Shown: positions 1-8,730 of the stretch, piece by piece | How positions within the stretch are numbered: position 1 is the first letter of the stretch | Layout: each line of letters opens with the position of its first letter | Assembly (NCBI GenBank): GCA_902800795.1 | Contig: CADCFQ010000019.1 | Location: forward strand, 1-56,946 | DNA length: 56,946 nucleotides | From: an uncultured Ruminococcus sp. | GTDB taxonomy: Bacteria; Bacillota; Clostridia; Oscillospirales; Ruminococcaceae | Reading direction: 5' to 3' | Translations under genes and position numbers: made by a program | Notes under the pieces: model-generated | Seen by the model: the letters and a program-made list of their open reading frames with translations, nothing else | What the model was told of the DNA's origin: nothing | Database searches by the model: none

Positions 1-7
1 AAAAATC

Positions 8-243
8 CGCCAGGGTGTCCAGGGCGGGTCCAGCGCCGACCTGGGCGCTGGCAGGGTCCAGGGGCAGCGCCCCTCGGTCGCCCTCCGCAGAGGGCGAAAT
101 CCCCTGCCCACGGAGGCGCTCGAAAAGGGTGAATTCAAAAACAGTCCGGTGGACTGTTTTTGAAGAGGGGAAGCCCTGCAAGAGGGGCTTCCCCTGTGAG
201 AAGCATGGCAGAAGCTTTTCTCAAGCCGCTTGCGGCTTGACGG
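8..243 (+). repeat. multi-hairpin composite repeat, copy I (partial)
   Basis: This gene-free stretch is a chain of palindromes: CCAGCGCC/GGCGCTGG (30-53), AGGGGC/GCCCCT, CGCCCTC/GAGGGCG, AAAAACAGTCC-GGT-GGACTGTTTTT, GGGGAAGCCC/GGGCTTCCCC, and CAAGCCG/CGGCTTG at 222-239. The second half is almost identical to 15373-15487 and to the complement of 43648-43762. A 93-codon open frame crosses it, but it only reflects the repeat. Probably a dispersed non-coding repeat; its left end may lie outside the window. Confidence 0.8.
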
Positions 244-322
244 ATGGTGCTTGTGAATTAACGGATAACCTAGTGAGTGGTTCTGTTTTAGCTTAGTGGG
301 ATAATACAGTTTTCGTACTGAT

Positions 323-411
323 AAAAGGTGTCGGCTGGCGCCGACGGATTTTAAATGGGAGCTTTCCCAGCGTAAGCGGAGCTTATGCGTATCCTCAAAC
401 TCCTTCGGGAA
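323..411 (+). repeat. GTCGGC-hairpin module upstream of the portal gene
   Basis: AAAAGGT is followed by a GTCGGC/GCCGAC hairpin (330-345, loop TGGC), an A/T-rich link, GGGAGCTTTCCC and an AGCGTAAGC/GCTTATGC segment. The same module occurs at 4561 and 15616, each time about 130-160 bases upstream of a start codon in the sense direction. It could be a 5' leader element or a repeat that settles in gene upstream regions. Confidence 0.7.
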
Positions 412-454
412 TAAAACCTCTGGTCTATTAAATTGAAAGGAATGATGTAAGAAA

Positions 455-1597
455 ATGAAACTAAGGAAGAAGAACAAGGGAGGCGGCTTTGGGGGCGGGG
501 CTGCGGGGGCAGGGCGTGAGAACGGCTTCGAGTATCGGCTGGCTGTGGACGCCGCTGTCTGCGAGAGCGGGCTCTATGAGGAGCTTCGTGCCTGCGTGCC
601 CGTGGTAGATGCCTGCATCGTTAAGATAATCAGGCTGACTAACGGCTTCAAGGTCATCGCCCCAGAAAAACGCTTCCAGCCCTTGCTGGATGACTTCTGC
701 AAAAATGTCACTGTGGGCATCTCTGGGCGCTCACTTGCGACGTTTGCGGATATGTACCTCGACTCGCTGCTGACATACGGGCGTGCCTTCGGGCGGATAT
801 TCACCGACCACAAGACTATGTCTGTGCGTGGGCTGACAGTCTGCGACCCGACACTTTACAGGGTGACGGCAGGCAAGGACGCTGTGGAGAAAAAGGTGAG
901 CTACGTCAGCAGCGGCAGGGAGATAGAGGTCACATCCCCCGAACAGCTGCTCTACACGACCCTGAACCCAGGCCCCAAACACCCCGAGGGTGTGTCTGTC
1001 CTGCGTGGGCTCCCGGCGCTTAGCAGCGTTCTGATGAGAATATATGAATCCATCGGGCAGAACTTTGACAGGGTGGGGAACGTGCGCTATGCCGTGACCT
1101 ATAAGCCCCAGAACGAGACCGACGCCGCCAACGCCAAGGAGAGAGCCCAGCTTATCGCCGGCGAGTGGTCACAGGCGATGACCGCTTCGAGGGGCGGCAG
1201 CATCAAGGACTTTGTGGCGGTGGGGGACGTTGACATCAAGGTCATCGGCGCCGACAACCAGATCATCGACACTCAGGTGCCTGTCAGAGAGCTTATCGAA
1301 CAGCTGATCTCGAAGCTGTCCATACCGCCCTTTGTGCTGGGGCTCAACTGGAACACCTCGGAGAGGATGTCGAGCCAGCAGGCGGATATCCTGACCAGCG
1401 AGCTGGAATACTATCGCCGCCAGCTGACCCCGGCGCTGACGGATATCTGCCAGACGTTTCTAAGGCTCTCTGGCTGTGCCGGCAGGCCAGTGATCGAGTG
1501 GGACAACATAAACCTCCAGGACGAGGAAGCCCTGGCGAGAAGCAGGCTTTATAACGCCCAGGCGGAGAAGCTGGAGAATGAGAACAGGGCGAATTAA
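455..1597 (+). CDS. phage-type portal protein
   Basis: A 380-residue protein with the look of an HK97-type portal: a Gly-rich basic N-terminus (1-23), a long alpha/beta body, and a C-terminal helical region with the 'LISKLSIPPFVLG...TSERMSSQQ' pattern (about residues 286-312) seen in portals of tailed phages. Portals form the ring at the capsid vertex through which DNA passes. The start has only a distant ribosome site (GAAAGG at 435-440), unlike the strong sites of the following genes. It opens a cassette of seven same-strand genes. No terminase is seen between it and the window start. The family call is made from pattern memory, not a search; the role could be altered if the cassette is domesticated. 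Confidence 0.72.
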   Translation: MKLRKKNKGGGFGGGAAGAGRENGFEYRLAVDAAVCESGLYEELRACVPVVDACIVKIIRLTNGFKVIAPEKRFQPLLDDFCKNVTVGISGRSLATFADMYLDSLLTYGRAFGRIFTDHKTMSVRGLTVCDPTLYRVTAGKDAVEKKVSYVSSGREIEVTSPEQLLYTTLNPGPKHPEGVSVLRGLPALSSVLMRIYESIGQNFDRVGNVRYAVTYKPQNETDAANAKERAQLIAGEWSQAMTASRGGSIKDFVAVGDVDIKVIGADNQIIDTQVPVRELIEQLISKLSIPPFVLGLNWNTSERMSSQQADILTSELEYYRRQLTPALTDICQTFLRLSGCAGRPVIEWDNINLQDEEALARSRLYNAQAEKLENENRAN

Positions 1598-1601
1598 AGT
1601 C

Positions 1602-1714
1602 CGGCGGAAAATGCGCCCCCCGCCGTCAGGCGTAAAGATGTGTTTGCGCACAGCCCCGGGCAGCAGGGGAGAGGAGAAAAAACGGCGGAAAATGCGCCCC
1701 CCGCCGTCAGGCGT
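1602..1714. repeat. 32-bp exact direct repeat between portal and protease genes
   Basis: Two identical 32-base units lie at 1602-1633 and 1683-1714, one every 81 bases. Each holds a CGGCGG/CCGCCG hairpin around AAAATGCGCC. A further GCATTTTCCGC segment follows at 1721-1731, complementary to GCGGAAAATGC within the unit, so alternative pairings are possible. An 81-103 codon reverse-strand frame here only reflects the repeat. Confidence 0.85.
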
Positions 1715-1798
1715 TGGGATGCATTTTCCGCACTGACCCGAACCGCCGAAAGGCGGTGAGGGATTACCCAAAACTTAGATAACAGAAAGGAGAATATA

Positions 1799-2629
1799 AT
1801 GGCTGAAGTTACATTTGACGAGCTGGAAAGGATAAACACCTACGCCCAGACAAAGCTGGCCGCAGAGGATGTGTTCACCTTCGGGGTGATACTTTGCAAC
1901 GACCAGCCCGACAGGGACAACGAGCGCTTTTCTAAGAGCGCTCTGGAAAAGCTGGCGGAGCTGTTCGTGGGGAAGACCGGGATATTTGACCACGACCCGA
2001 AGGGGCGCTCCCAGACAGCAAGGATATTTGACTGCGCTGTGGAGACAGACCCCGAGACAGGCGAGAGCCGCCTCAGAGCGAAAGCCTATATGGTCAGGAC
2101 CGCCGGCAACGCCGACCTTATAGCCGAGATAAAGGGCGGCATCAAGAAAGAGGTGTCGGTCAGCTGTTCGGTGGCAAAAAAGATATGCTCGGTTTGCGGA
2201 GCGGACGTGTTCACTGACCCGTGTATGCACATCAAAGGGCAGGAATACGGCGGCGAGGTGTGTGTACACATCCTCGACGAGCCGACGGACGCTTATGAAT
2301 GGTCCTTTGTGGCTGTGCCGGCCCAGAGAGGGGCAGGCGTGACCAAGTCTCACACGGATGAGAGTGCTGTGGGGGGCGGCGGAGAGTTTGCGCAGGAGGA
2401 CATGAAGCTTCGGGAAGAGATACTGAGGCTGAGTTATTTCTGCAAGCCGTTCATCAGCGGAGAAGCAGTGGCGGCGATGACGGGGCAGATGAACACGCAC
2501 CAGCTGAGGAGCCTGCGCCGCAGACTTCGCAAAGCGATGCTTGAAGACGAGCAGCGGCTTTACGCTGAGGAGAGATCGATGATACCCAGGGCGGAGAGCA
2601 ACACTGATTTTATGATAGGCTCGGACTGA
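1799..2629 (+). CDS. phage prohead protease-like protein
   Basis: A 276-residue protein resembling the HK97-type (S78) head maturation protease. The expected catalytic pair is visible: His in 'GKTGIFDHDPKG' near residue 62 and Ser in 'KEVSVSCSV' near residue 120, both in the usual order. An added Cys pair ('CSVCGADVFTDPCMHI', about 126-142) could bind metal. The C-terminal 80 residues are highly charged and may act as a scaffold-like delta domain. A good ribosome site (AGAAAGGAG, 1784-1792) supports the start. It sits directly before the capsid gene, the normal order in HK97-like phages. In phages this enzyme trims the capsid protein during maturation. Confidence 0.65.
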   Translation: MAEVTFDELERINTYAQTKLAAEDVFTFGVILCNDQPDRDNERFSKSALEKLAELFVGKTGIFDHDPKGRSQTARIFDCAVETDPETGESRLRAKAYMVRTAGNADLIAEIKGGIKKEVSVSCSVAKKICSVCGADVFTDPCMHIKGQEYGGEVCVHILDEPTDAYEWSFVAVPAQRGAGVTKSHTDESAVGGGGEFAQEDMKLREEILRLSYFCKPFISGEAVAAMTGQMNTHQLRSLRRRLRKAMLEDEQRLYAEERSMIPRAESNTDFMIGSD

Positions 2630-2684
2630 AAGATATTCGACAAAAACCAACAAAACTGATAATTTATGAAAAGGAGAAATGAAA

Positions 2685-3656
2685 ATGTATAATAACATCA
2701 AACTTGAAAAGGGACTTTATTCTATCACAGGCAAGACTTTTACTCAGGCGCTGGAGTCGCTTGACCCGGACAGCCAGTACGTTGGTACTGAGCTTGGCAA
2801 GCTGGACGCCTTCGAGAGACAGCTCAAAAGGTTCGATATCAGGATAAAGGGCGCTGACTCCGATAAGGTGGAAAAGTTCTTCGTGTCTACCGACTCGGCG
2901 GTGCTGTTCCCCGAGTATGTAAGACGTATGATAAAGGCCGGTATGGACGAGGTGTCCGTTATACCCAACGCTGCCGCTGCCGTGACCTATACCGACAGCA
3001 ATGACTACCGTGGGCTGACTGTTTCCACCGAGGAGACCTCCTCATACGTCGAGGAGGGCGGCGACGTCCCTGTGACTACCGTCCGCCTGAACGCCAGCAA
3101 TATGGAGCTTTGCAAGTACGCAAGGATACTCAACTGCTCCTATGAGTCGATCAGAAAATACAGGCTGTCAGCTTTCGGGGTGATACTCAAAAACCTGGGC
3201 GCTTCGCTCAGCCGTGAGGTCAACAGGCTGGTCATCGACGCCCTGGCTGACGTGGCAGGGCAGGAGACCCAGACAGGCGACATCACCTATGCCGATATCA
3301 CTGCCTTCTGGGGCTCGATGACGGACTACAATATGAACACTATGCTCTGCTCGCCGTCAACTATGGCCGCTATACTGGGGCTGCCCGAGATGAAGTTCTG
3401 CGTGGGCGACTATATGTCCGGCGGAACGGTGGAGACACCCTACGGCGTGACACTGGTCAAGTGCCCTGAGATAACGACCTTCCTGTGCCTTGGCATAGAC
3501 AAGGACTGCGCAGGTGAGATGGTGTTCGGAACTGATATCATAGTCGATTTCGACAAGCTCATCTCTACCCAGTGCGACGAGATAGCTGCATCCATAACAG
3601 TGGGCTTCTCGGTGCTCTCGAACGGAGCCGCAAAGATGCTCATTCAGGGCAGCTGA
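2685..3656 (+). CDS. HK97-fold major capsid protein
   Basis: A 323-residue protein that fits a phage major capsid protein by size, order (portal, protease, capsid) and composition: an N-terminal helical arm, then a mixed alpha/beta body with 'SREVNRLVIDALADVAG' (spine-helix-like) and a C-terminal segment with 'CDEIAASITVGFSVLSNGAAKMLIQGS'. An upstream in-frame ATG at 2679 is only 2 bases from AAGGAG (2671-2676), so the ATG at 2685 is preferred. The N-terminus lacks an obvious long scaffold domain; the protease gene may carry that role. It could equally be an encapsulin-like derivative, but the flanking portal argues for a phage head. Confidence 0.66.
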   Translation: MYNNIKLEKGLYSITGKTFTQALESLDPDSQYVGTELGKLDAFERQLKRFDIRIKGADSDKVEKFFVSTDSAVLFPEYVRRMIKAGMDEVSVIPNAAAAVTYTDSNDYRGLTVSTEETSSYVEEGGDVPVTTVRLNASNMELCKYARILNCSYESIRKYRLSAFGVILKNLGASLSREVNRLVIDALADVAGQETQTGDITYADITAFWGSMTDYNMNTMLCSPSTMAAILGLPEMKFCVGDYMSGGTVETPYGVTLVKCPEITTFLCLGIDKDCAGEMVFGTDIIVDFDKLISTQCDEIAASITVGFSVLSNGAAKMLIQGS

Positions 3657-3726
3657 CGGATCTGAATCAAACAGGGGGAGCAAAAAAAGCTCCCTCTCCC
3701 CGAAAGGGGAAGAAAGGAGAGAGGAT

Positions 3727-4092
3727 ATGATACCACTTGACTACAATGCTGTTGTGGAGGATTTTATAAAAATGGCGGATATCGAGGAGACCGAGGTCCT
3801 GAGGTTCGAGGTGACGATAGACGAGTGCATCAACAAGGTACAGAGGCAGGTGGATGTGGAGACCGTTGCCCAGCAGGCGGCGGCACAGCATCTTGCGGCC
3901 TGCGAAGCGCTTTATGAAGCGGCGCTCATCAAGGACGCCGGCGACAGGGCGATAATGACCGTTGACGGCAGAGCGGGGGCAAGGCTTGAATCGAAGCTTA
4001 GGATCGAAGCGGCAAAGGAGCTGCTTGACAATGCGAGAGCGAGGGCGGCGGATCTGTTCCCGGTGGGGGTATTCGTGTTCAGGGCGATTTGA
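3727..4092 (+). CDS. putative head-tail connector protein
   Basis: A 121-residue, mostly helical acidic protein with two long helices (about residues 7-40 and 85-112) and the start pattern 'DYNAVVEDFIKMADIEETEV'. Small helical proteins in this position, just after the capsid gene, are usually gp6-like head-tail connectors that plug the portal ring. The ribosome site AAGGAGAGAGG immediately precedes the ATG. A repeat-filled gap of 626 bases follows, unusual inside a phage morphogenesis operon. The functional call rests mainly on position and size. Confidence 0.45.
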   Translation: MIPLDYNAVVEDFIKMADIEETEVLRFEVTIDECINKVQRQVDVETVAQQAAAQHLAACEALYEAALIKDAGDRAIMTVDGRAGARLESKLRIEAAKELLDNARARAADLFPVGVFVFRAI

Positions 4093-4718
4093 AGCAGCCG
4101 GCGGAATACGCAACAAAGCGATAAAAGTTCGCCAGAGAATTAAAAGTTTGGGTCGAGCCTTTTCAAAGGCTCGCAGGGATCCAAGGGGCGGCGCCCCTGG
4201 TCGCCCTCCGCAGAGGGCGAGTGCTCGCCGCACGGCTTTGCCTCTGGCGGATTTAACAGCTTTTGTTTATATTAGTAAAAGCCTACAGCTATTGAAAGTT
4301 ACCGAGCCACAAAAGCTATAGCATACCACCCGGGACAGCGATCGAGCGAAGCGAGCGGAGCGGCAACGTGTTGGGTGCAGGTGCACGCACCTGCCGGAGG
4401 CGCTCGAAAAGGGTGAATTCAAAAACAATCCGGTGGACTGTTTTTGAAGAGGGGAAGCCCTGCAAGAGGGGGTGCTCGCCGCACGGCTTTGCCTCTGGCG
4501 GAGATCATAACTTAGCTGCTTTCCTATAAGCTTTGCTTTAAATAAGGCTTTCGCTCGCTAAAAAGGTGTCGGCTGCGCCGACGATTTCAAATGGGGGCTT
4601 TCCCAGCGTAAGCGCTAGCTTATGCGTGCTCCCATACCCCTTCGGGGTCGCACTTCAAACCCCTAGGGTGGGGCTGGCACAAACACATAACACAATGCAA
4701 GAACGAAAGGAGAAAACT
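4093..4718 (+). repeat. 626-base gene-free block of palindromic modules
   Basis: No convincing gene is present. In order it holds: CGAGCC/GGCTCG and AGGGGC-GGC-GCCCCT hairpins (4153-4199), CGCCCTC/GAGGGCG, a GTGCTCGCCGCAC module (4221-4251), GTGCAGGTGCACGCACCTG (4376-4394), a partial multi-hairpin copy (4396-4470), another GTGCTCGCCGCAC module (4472-4502), and the GTCGGC-hairpin module (4561-4665) before the ribosome site of the next gene. Composite repeats thus split the phage-like cassette in two. Confidence 0.75.
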
Positions 4719-5129
4719 ATGATAAATACGATGATAGAGGAGATAGCCGGCTGCGTCGGGGAGGCCGGGTTCGAGGTGTATCGGCAGTTCGACGAGAGGT
4801 CGCTCGATAATAACAGAGGGGCTATGTGCGCCGTTGTGGGGGTGGTGTCACAGAAGGATGTGGCGGAATGCCTTATCGGCGAAGCGCTGGCAAAGGAGCT
4901 GGAAACTGTGGTGAGTGTAAGGCTCTTCGGGACGGTGTGTCAGGGCAGGGACGCTTATGAGCTCGAGGAAAAGGTCAGCGATGTGTTCGAGAGCCTTGCA
5001 CGCTCCGGGGAGCTGCTCTCACGGGTGACAAGGCTTGGGAAGATGAAGCAGAACGGCTCCCTCGCAAGGCTTGAAACTGACGTGGAGCTGACCCTCAGGA
5101 CACTTGAGATAGAGGAGGAAGAGGAATGA
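4719..5129 (+). CDS. small phage tail-like protein
   Basis: A 136-residue acidic protein ending in a run of Glu ('EIEEEEE'). The longer frame from 4566 runs through the repeat module, while the ATG at 4719 has a good ribosome site (GAAAGGAG, 4704-4711), so the shorter start is used. Size and place, between the connector and tail-like genes, suggest a tail completion or tail terminator protein, but no diagnostic motif is visible. Its last four bases overlap the next start (ATGA), showing tight translational coupling with 5126-5476. Confidence 0.5.
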   Translation: MINTMIEEIAGCVGEAGFEVYRQFDERSLDNNRGAMCAVVGVVSQKDVAECLIGEALAKELETVVSVRLFGTVCQGRDAYELEEKVSDVFESLARSGELLSRVTRLGKMKQNGSLARLETDVELTLRTLEIEEEEE

Positions 5130-5476
5130 TAAACAAGAAAATGATAGTGATGACCTTGACAGGCACAAACAATTCCTACAGCTTTGCGTCGTTCTGCGAG
5201 ACCTTTGGCACACTGGTGGCGCAGACACCGTGCTACAGCGGTGTCTACCGCACAGCCGTCGGGGCGCTCGGCAGAAAGATAGTCTTAAAAGGCAGCGTTG
5301 CCGCCGACCAGCTGACGGTGGTGGAGGAGCTCAAAGCCCTGACAGGTCAGCCCAGGACCATAACTATCGACAGCGTGCAGTATGCCAACAGCGTTATAGA
5401 AAGTGTTAAGGCGGAGTTTGAAGGCGACGAACAGCTGGGCAGGCTTACCGTCATTATCTCGGAGGTGACAGGCTGA
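5126..5476 (+). CDS. uncharacterised phage-cassette protein
   Basis: A 116-residue protein with predicted beta-rich character ('KMIVMTLTGTNNSYSF', 'GRKIVLKGSVA', 'RTITIDSVQYANSVIESVKAEFEG', 'GRLTVIISEV'). The pattern of strands resembles small phage tail proteins or tail adaptors. No motif identifies it. It overlaps both neighbours (ATGA upstream, TGATG downstream), so it belongs to a translationally coupled trio of genes 4719-6414. Confidence 0.5.
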   Translation: MINKKMIVMTLTGTNNSYSFASFCETFGTLVAQTPCYSGVYRTAVGALGRKIVLKGSVAADQLTVVEELKALTGQPRTITIDSVQYANSVIESVKAEFEGDEQLGRLTVIISEVTG

Positions 5477-6414
5477 TGGCTGCACAGCTGACTGTTCAGA
5501 TAACACTGACCGACAATACCAGGAAATCTGTAAGCAATATCATCAGTGCGGTCATCGAGAAAGATAAGTACATCCCCTTTTCCAAGCTCACCCTCAGAGC
5601 CATTGTCACCGATAGTATGAGGACAGCCATAGCTGATGCAAAACGCATAGTTTTTTATATAGGCGGCTCGCTTGTTCACAGCGGGATGATTGACAAGGCA
5701 CAGGTGATAGCAGGAAGCACAAGGGACGAGCTTGTGCTTGTGAGCAGGGGACTTGGAGTAACTCTCTGCCAGTGTGAGCCGGAGCCCGGGATATGGTCGA
5801 ACGTAACGCTCAAAGAAGTCGTCCAAAGAAGCCGCACCACCACCGAGATAACCTATGAGACAGGCACGGACAGCGTCAACTATGTTTACATCCCCGAAAA
5901 GCAGGGCGGCTGGGAGGCCATTTGCGCTTACGGGCTGAAAGCCTACGGGAAGTATCCCTATGTGCGCTCGCCTGCTAAGGTCTGCGTTACGCCCAGCACC
6001 ACGATAAAAGTCCTTAGCAGCAAAAAGATAATCCGCCACGGCAACACTCTTGACACAACAAGGATGCTCACAAAGCTGCATATGCTTGACACCGGGGGAC
6101 AGTACACCTATGAAGCCGAGGACAGCACGGCGCTGCAATACGGTTTTCGCAGGGAAAAGTTCTATCCTCTTGATCAGCAGTGGCTCCAGGACGAGAACCT
6201 GGGGCTTTCGATGAAGCTGAAGATCGCCGGCAGGGCGGCCAAGGGCTATGAGATCTGCTATGCGGGGTTCAGCGGTGAGGATCTGACGGACAGGGTATCC
6301 TTTGCCGGGATCGGGTCGCTAAACCGACAGATGAGGGTCGGAGCGATCAGGATAGAGATAAGCGACAGGGGGATATTCACGACGCTGACGGAGTATACGG
6401 ACGGGTTCAGCTGA
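5476..6414 (+). CDS. phage late-control/baseplate-hub-like protein
   Basis: A 312-residue beta-rich protein. Its general layout, an N-terminal 'QITLTDN...VSNIISAVIEKDKYIPFSKLTLRAI' beta domain and a mid-region with 'GGWEAICAYGLKAYGKYPYV' followed by short strands, resembles gpD/XkdQ-type hub proteins of contractile-tail phages and PBSX-like elements. The start overlaps the upstream stop (TGATG). It is the last gene of the cassette; no sheath, tube, tape measure, baseplate wedge or lysis gene follows. A hub without the rest of a tail is odd and hints at remnant or repurposed use. The call is from overall resemblance only. Confidence 0.45.
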   Translation: MAAQLTVQITLTDNTRKSVSNIISAVIEKDKYIPFSKLTLRAIVTDSMRTAIADAKRIVFYIGGSLVHSGMIDKAQVIAGSTRDELVLVSRGLGVTLCQCEPEPGIWSNVTLKEVVQRSRTTTEITYETGTDSVNYVYIPEKQGGWEAICAYGLKAYGKYPYVRSPAKVCVTPSTTIKVLSSKKIIRHGNTLDTTRMLTKLHMLDTGGQYTYEAEDSTALQYGFRREKFYPLDQQWLQDENLGLSMKLKIAGRAAKGYEICYAGFSGEDLTDRVSFAGIGSLNRQMRVGAIRIEISDRGIFTTLTEYTDGFS

Positions 6415-6933
6415 TAGATAGCCTGTCTTCAATGAGGATGTGCGGCCGAAGGGTGCTTGTTCTTTGTTGCGTTGCTATAAGCTTTGTTTGGGGGCTTCTG
6501 CCTTCGGCAGAGGTGAACACCGGACACCCGAACCCCTCTGAGACCTCCCCGAAACAGAGCATACGCTCATAAATAGTAAAAAGGCTTCTGTCGGTGAAAC
6601 ATCAATTTCCTTTCACTTTTTTTCAAGGTTCGCACAGCGTCACAAAATGAAAAGTCTGGACAAAAAATCCCCCTGCCCTCCGGGGAGGGGTGCTCGCCGC
6701 ACGGCTATATCCCTGGCGGATCATCATCACTTTGTTGTAAAACGGACAAATCAGCTATCTTTCAAGGTTCACGCAGTGTGCAACTGAAAAGTCCGCACAA
6801 AAAAATCCCCCTCCCCTCCGGGGAGGGAAGGAGGAGCTATTAGTTTACACAAAGCCCCGATGGGTGGGGGCGTTAGCCGTGCGGCGAGCACCCCCGGCGG
6901 GTGGGGGACAAGGGTGCAGGTGTACGCACCTGA
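6415..6933. repeat. 519-base gene-free block with three repeat modules
   Basis: Convergent intergenic DNA. It holds TTCGCACAGCGTCACAAAATG plus CCTCCGGGGAGGG at 6628-6690, a GTGCTCGCCGCAC module (6690-6720), a second AAGGTTCACGCAGTG plus CTCCCCTCCGGGGAG unit (6763-6835), the reverse GTGCTCGCCGCAC module (6875-6891) and GTGCAGGTGTACGCACCTG (6913-6931), which ends two bases before the stop of the minus-strand gene. The GC-rich hairpins could end transcription from both sides. Confidence 0.75.
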
Positions 6934-8613
6934 TTAAGCTGTCTTGCTAACAGAACCGGTCACTTCGTTGTCCTTGAGCATTTCCTGGAGCTCGTCAAGG
7001 TCGATGTCCTCAAGATCGTAGTCGTCATCATAGTCATAATCGTCATCGTAGTCGTCATCGTAGTCATAATCGTCATCGTAGTCATTTGTTTCATAACCGC
7101 TTGCCGAACCGATGATAGCATTGTAGATCTCGTCGCCGAGTACCTGCTTGAGGTTTGCAAGGAAGCCCTCGGTGTTTACAGACTCGAGATACTGCTGGAG
7201 CTGTGCCTCGTCAGTTACATCGTAGGTCTGGCCTGTAGGCAGCTCAACATCGGATGCCTCGGTCTTCTTGCCCTCGAAGGTAAGTGTGAACATAACGTCG
7301 CCGTTGTAGCCCACTGTTGCCGACATACTCATATCGGAGTCGCTGGTGTTGGAGATCATCTCTGCCCATGCGGAGAATGCCTCGGAACCGTCGTCAACGC
7401 TGATATCAAATCTTACTGTTCCGCCGTTCTCGCTGACATTTGTAAGCTTGTATATCATATCAATTTTCTCTGAACCGTCCGAGAAGCTCATAGCGAACTG
7501 GCCGTTAGCCTCGCCGTCTTCTTCCTCAACAGCGCCCTTGAAGGTCATAACGTCCTGACCGTCTGCGCTCATCTTCATATCAACAGCTGTTACAGCACCT
7601 GTGAGAACGCTCTTGATATCCAGCTCTGCGCCGTCCATATCGAAGTGGAGACCTGCAGGGATATCCTGGTTGTAGTAAACGTCGAAGCTTACGCTCTCGC
7701 CGCCCTCTTCAACCTCGCCCATTGAAGCGAGCACCTGGTCGATAAGCTCCTCATAGGACATATTAGGAACCGTGCCTGTTGCTGTTCCTGTTGCATAGGC
7801 GCCTATCTGCTCGTAAAGGCTCTTGAGGTTCTCGTCGTTCTTGGCTTCCTCAAGAACAGCCTTGAGCATATTTGCAAAGTCCTTGCCTGTGATGGTATAG
7901 GTCTTTGTGGTGAAGGTGTAGTCATAGCCCTCGATGTCGCCGCTGACCTCTTCGCCCTCCTTGCCCTCGGGCATAGCGCCAAGAGCTGCGTCTATGTACT
8001 TGCCGAGGTTCTCGGTCATAGCGTCGGTGTCAAATTCAAGACCCTCAAGCTGACCCATAAGCTCCTCGATAGTGGTGCCGCCGGTGGACATTGTGAACTG
8101 GTCCTCCAGCTGTGACATAAGCTCGTTTATATCTACAGAAAGATAGGACTCGGAAAGCTCGGGTATCTGTAAATAAGCCTTGCCGGAATCTCTGTCATAT
8201 ACAACGTTTGCAGAAGCAAGATTGTTGTCATTGTAAAGCAGAGAGAAGTCTGCCTGTGCCTTGCTGTCCTTCTGCTTGGTGCTTGTCTTGATGCCGATGC
8301 TGCCGATGTCTATGCCGGCCATCTGCTTGAAGCTGTCGCCGAAGGAAAGGGTAGCGTTTGCATCATAAGCAAAGTCGAGCTCGCCCTTGATAGCCTTTTC
8401 TGCGGTATCGATAGTCTCGGAAACGTCGGTGCCGGTGAAGCCGGGAACGATGCCGCCGTCCTTGATCTTGTCCACAGGGCTGACTACTTCGTTTTTCTTG
8501 CTGTCCTTCTTATCGCTGTCCTTGTTCACCAGAACATATCCCACAGCAGAGCCCGCCACGGAAACGCCCAGCACACCTGCAAGGATAGGCGTAAGAATCT
8601 TACTCTTTACCAT
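6934..8613 (-). CDS. secreted protein with Asp/Tyr-rich C-terminal tract
   Basis: A 559-residue protein with an N-terminal signal or anchor segment (about residues 5-30) and no lipobox Cys. A Lys/Asp-rich linker is followed by a large beta-rich body with repeated patterns such as 'YDRDSGKAYLQIPELSESYLSVD' and 'MKMSADGQDVMTFKGAVEEEDG', reminiscent of LolA/LppX-like lipid- or ligand-binding sandwiches. Near the C-terminus there is a tract built from DYDDD units (about residues 510-535, DNA 7012-7085) followed by a short acidic helix. A strong ribosome site (GGAGG) and sigma-A promoter precede it. Function unknown; the tract could bind calcium or be a spacer. Confidence 0.75.
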   Translation of the reverse strand: MVKSKILTPILAGVLGVSVAGSAVGYVLVNKDSDKKDSKKNEVVSPVDKIKDGGIVPGFTGTDVSETIDTAEKAIKGELDFAYDANATLSFGDSFKQMAGIDIGSIGIKTSTKQKDSKAQADFSLLYNDNNLASANVVYDRDSGKAYLQIPELSESYLSVDINELMSQLEDQFTMSTGGTTIEELMGQLEGLEFDTDAMTENLGKYIDAALGAMPEGKEGEEVSGDIEGYDYTFTTKTYTITGKDFANMLKAVLEEAKNDENLKSLYEQIGAYATGTATGTVPNMSYEELIDQVLASMGEVEEGGESVSFDVYYNQDIPAGLHFDMDGAELDIKSVLTGAVTAVDMKMSADGQDVMTFKGAVEEEDGEANGQFAMSFSDGSEKIDMIYKLTNVSENGGTVRFDISVDDGSEAFSAWAEMISNTSDSDMSMSATVGYNGDVMFTLTFEGKKTEASDVELPTGQTYDVTDEAQLQQYLESVNTEGFLANLKQVLGDEIYNAIIGSASGYETNDYDDDYDYDDDYDDDYDYDDDYDLEDIDLDELQEMLKDNEVTGSVSKTA

Positions 8614-8701
8614 AATATTTCCTCCTTACTAAATGTTATCTCCTTTATGTTTCTGCGAATCAAAGAATAATGCCCCTACATAATAACATTATTCCAAGTA
8701 C

Positions 8702-8730
8702 ACTATACCATATAATGATGCAATTGTCAA
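8702..8730 (-). promoter_or_regulatory. sigma-A promoter of the Asp/Tyr-tail protein
   Basis: On the minus strand TTGACA (8730-8725), a 17-base spacer and TATAGT (8707-8702) lie about 90 bases upstream of the ATG. Confidence 0.75.

Noticed and set aside
15..296. 93-codon frame at the window start
   Set aside because: It lies in the multi-hairpin repeat. The shared peptide NSKTVRWTVFEEGKPCKRG reflects near-identical repeat DNA, and there is no ribosome site.
1602..1714. CRISPR-like repeat pair
   Set aside because: Only two units with a 49-base gap, strong internal stem and no cas genes in the window.
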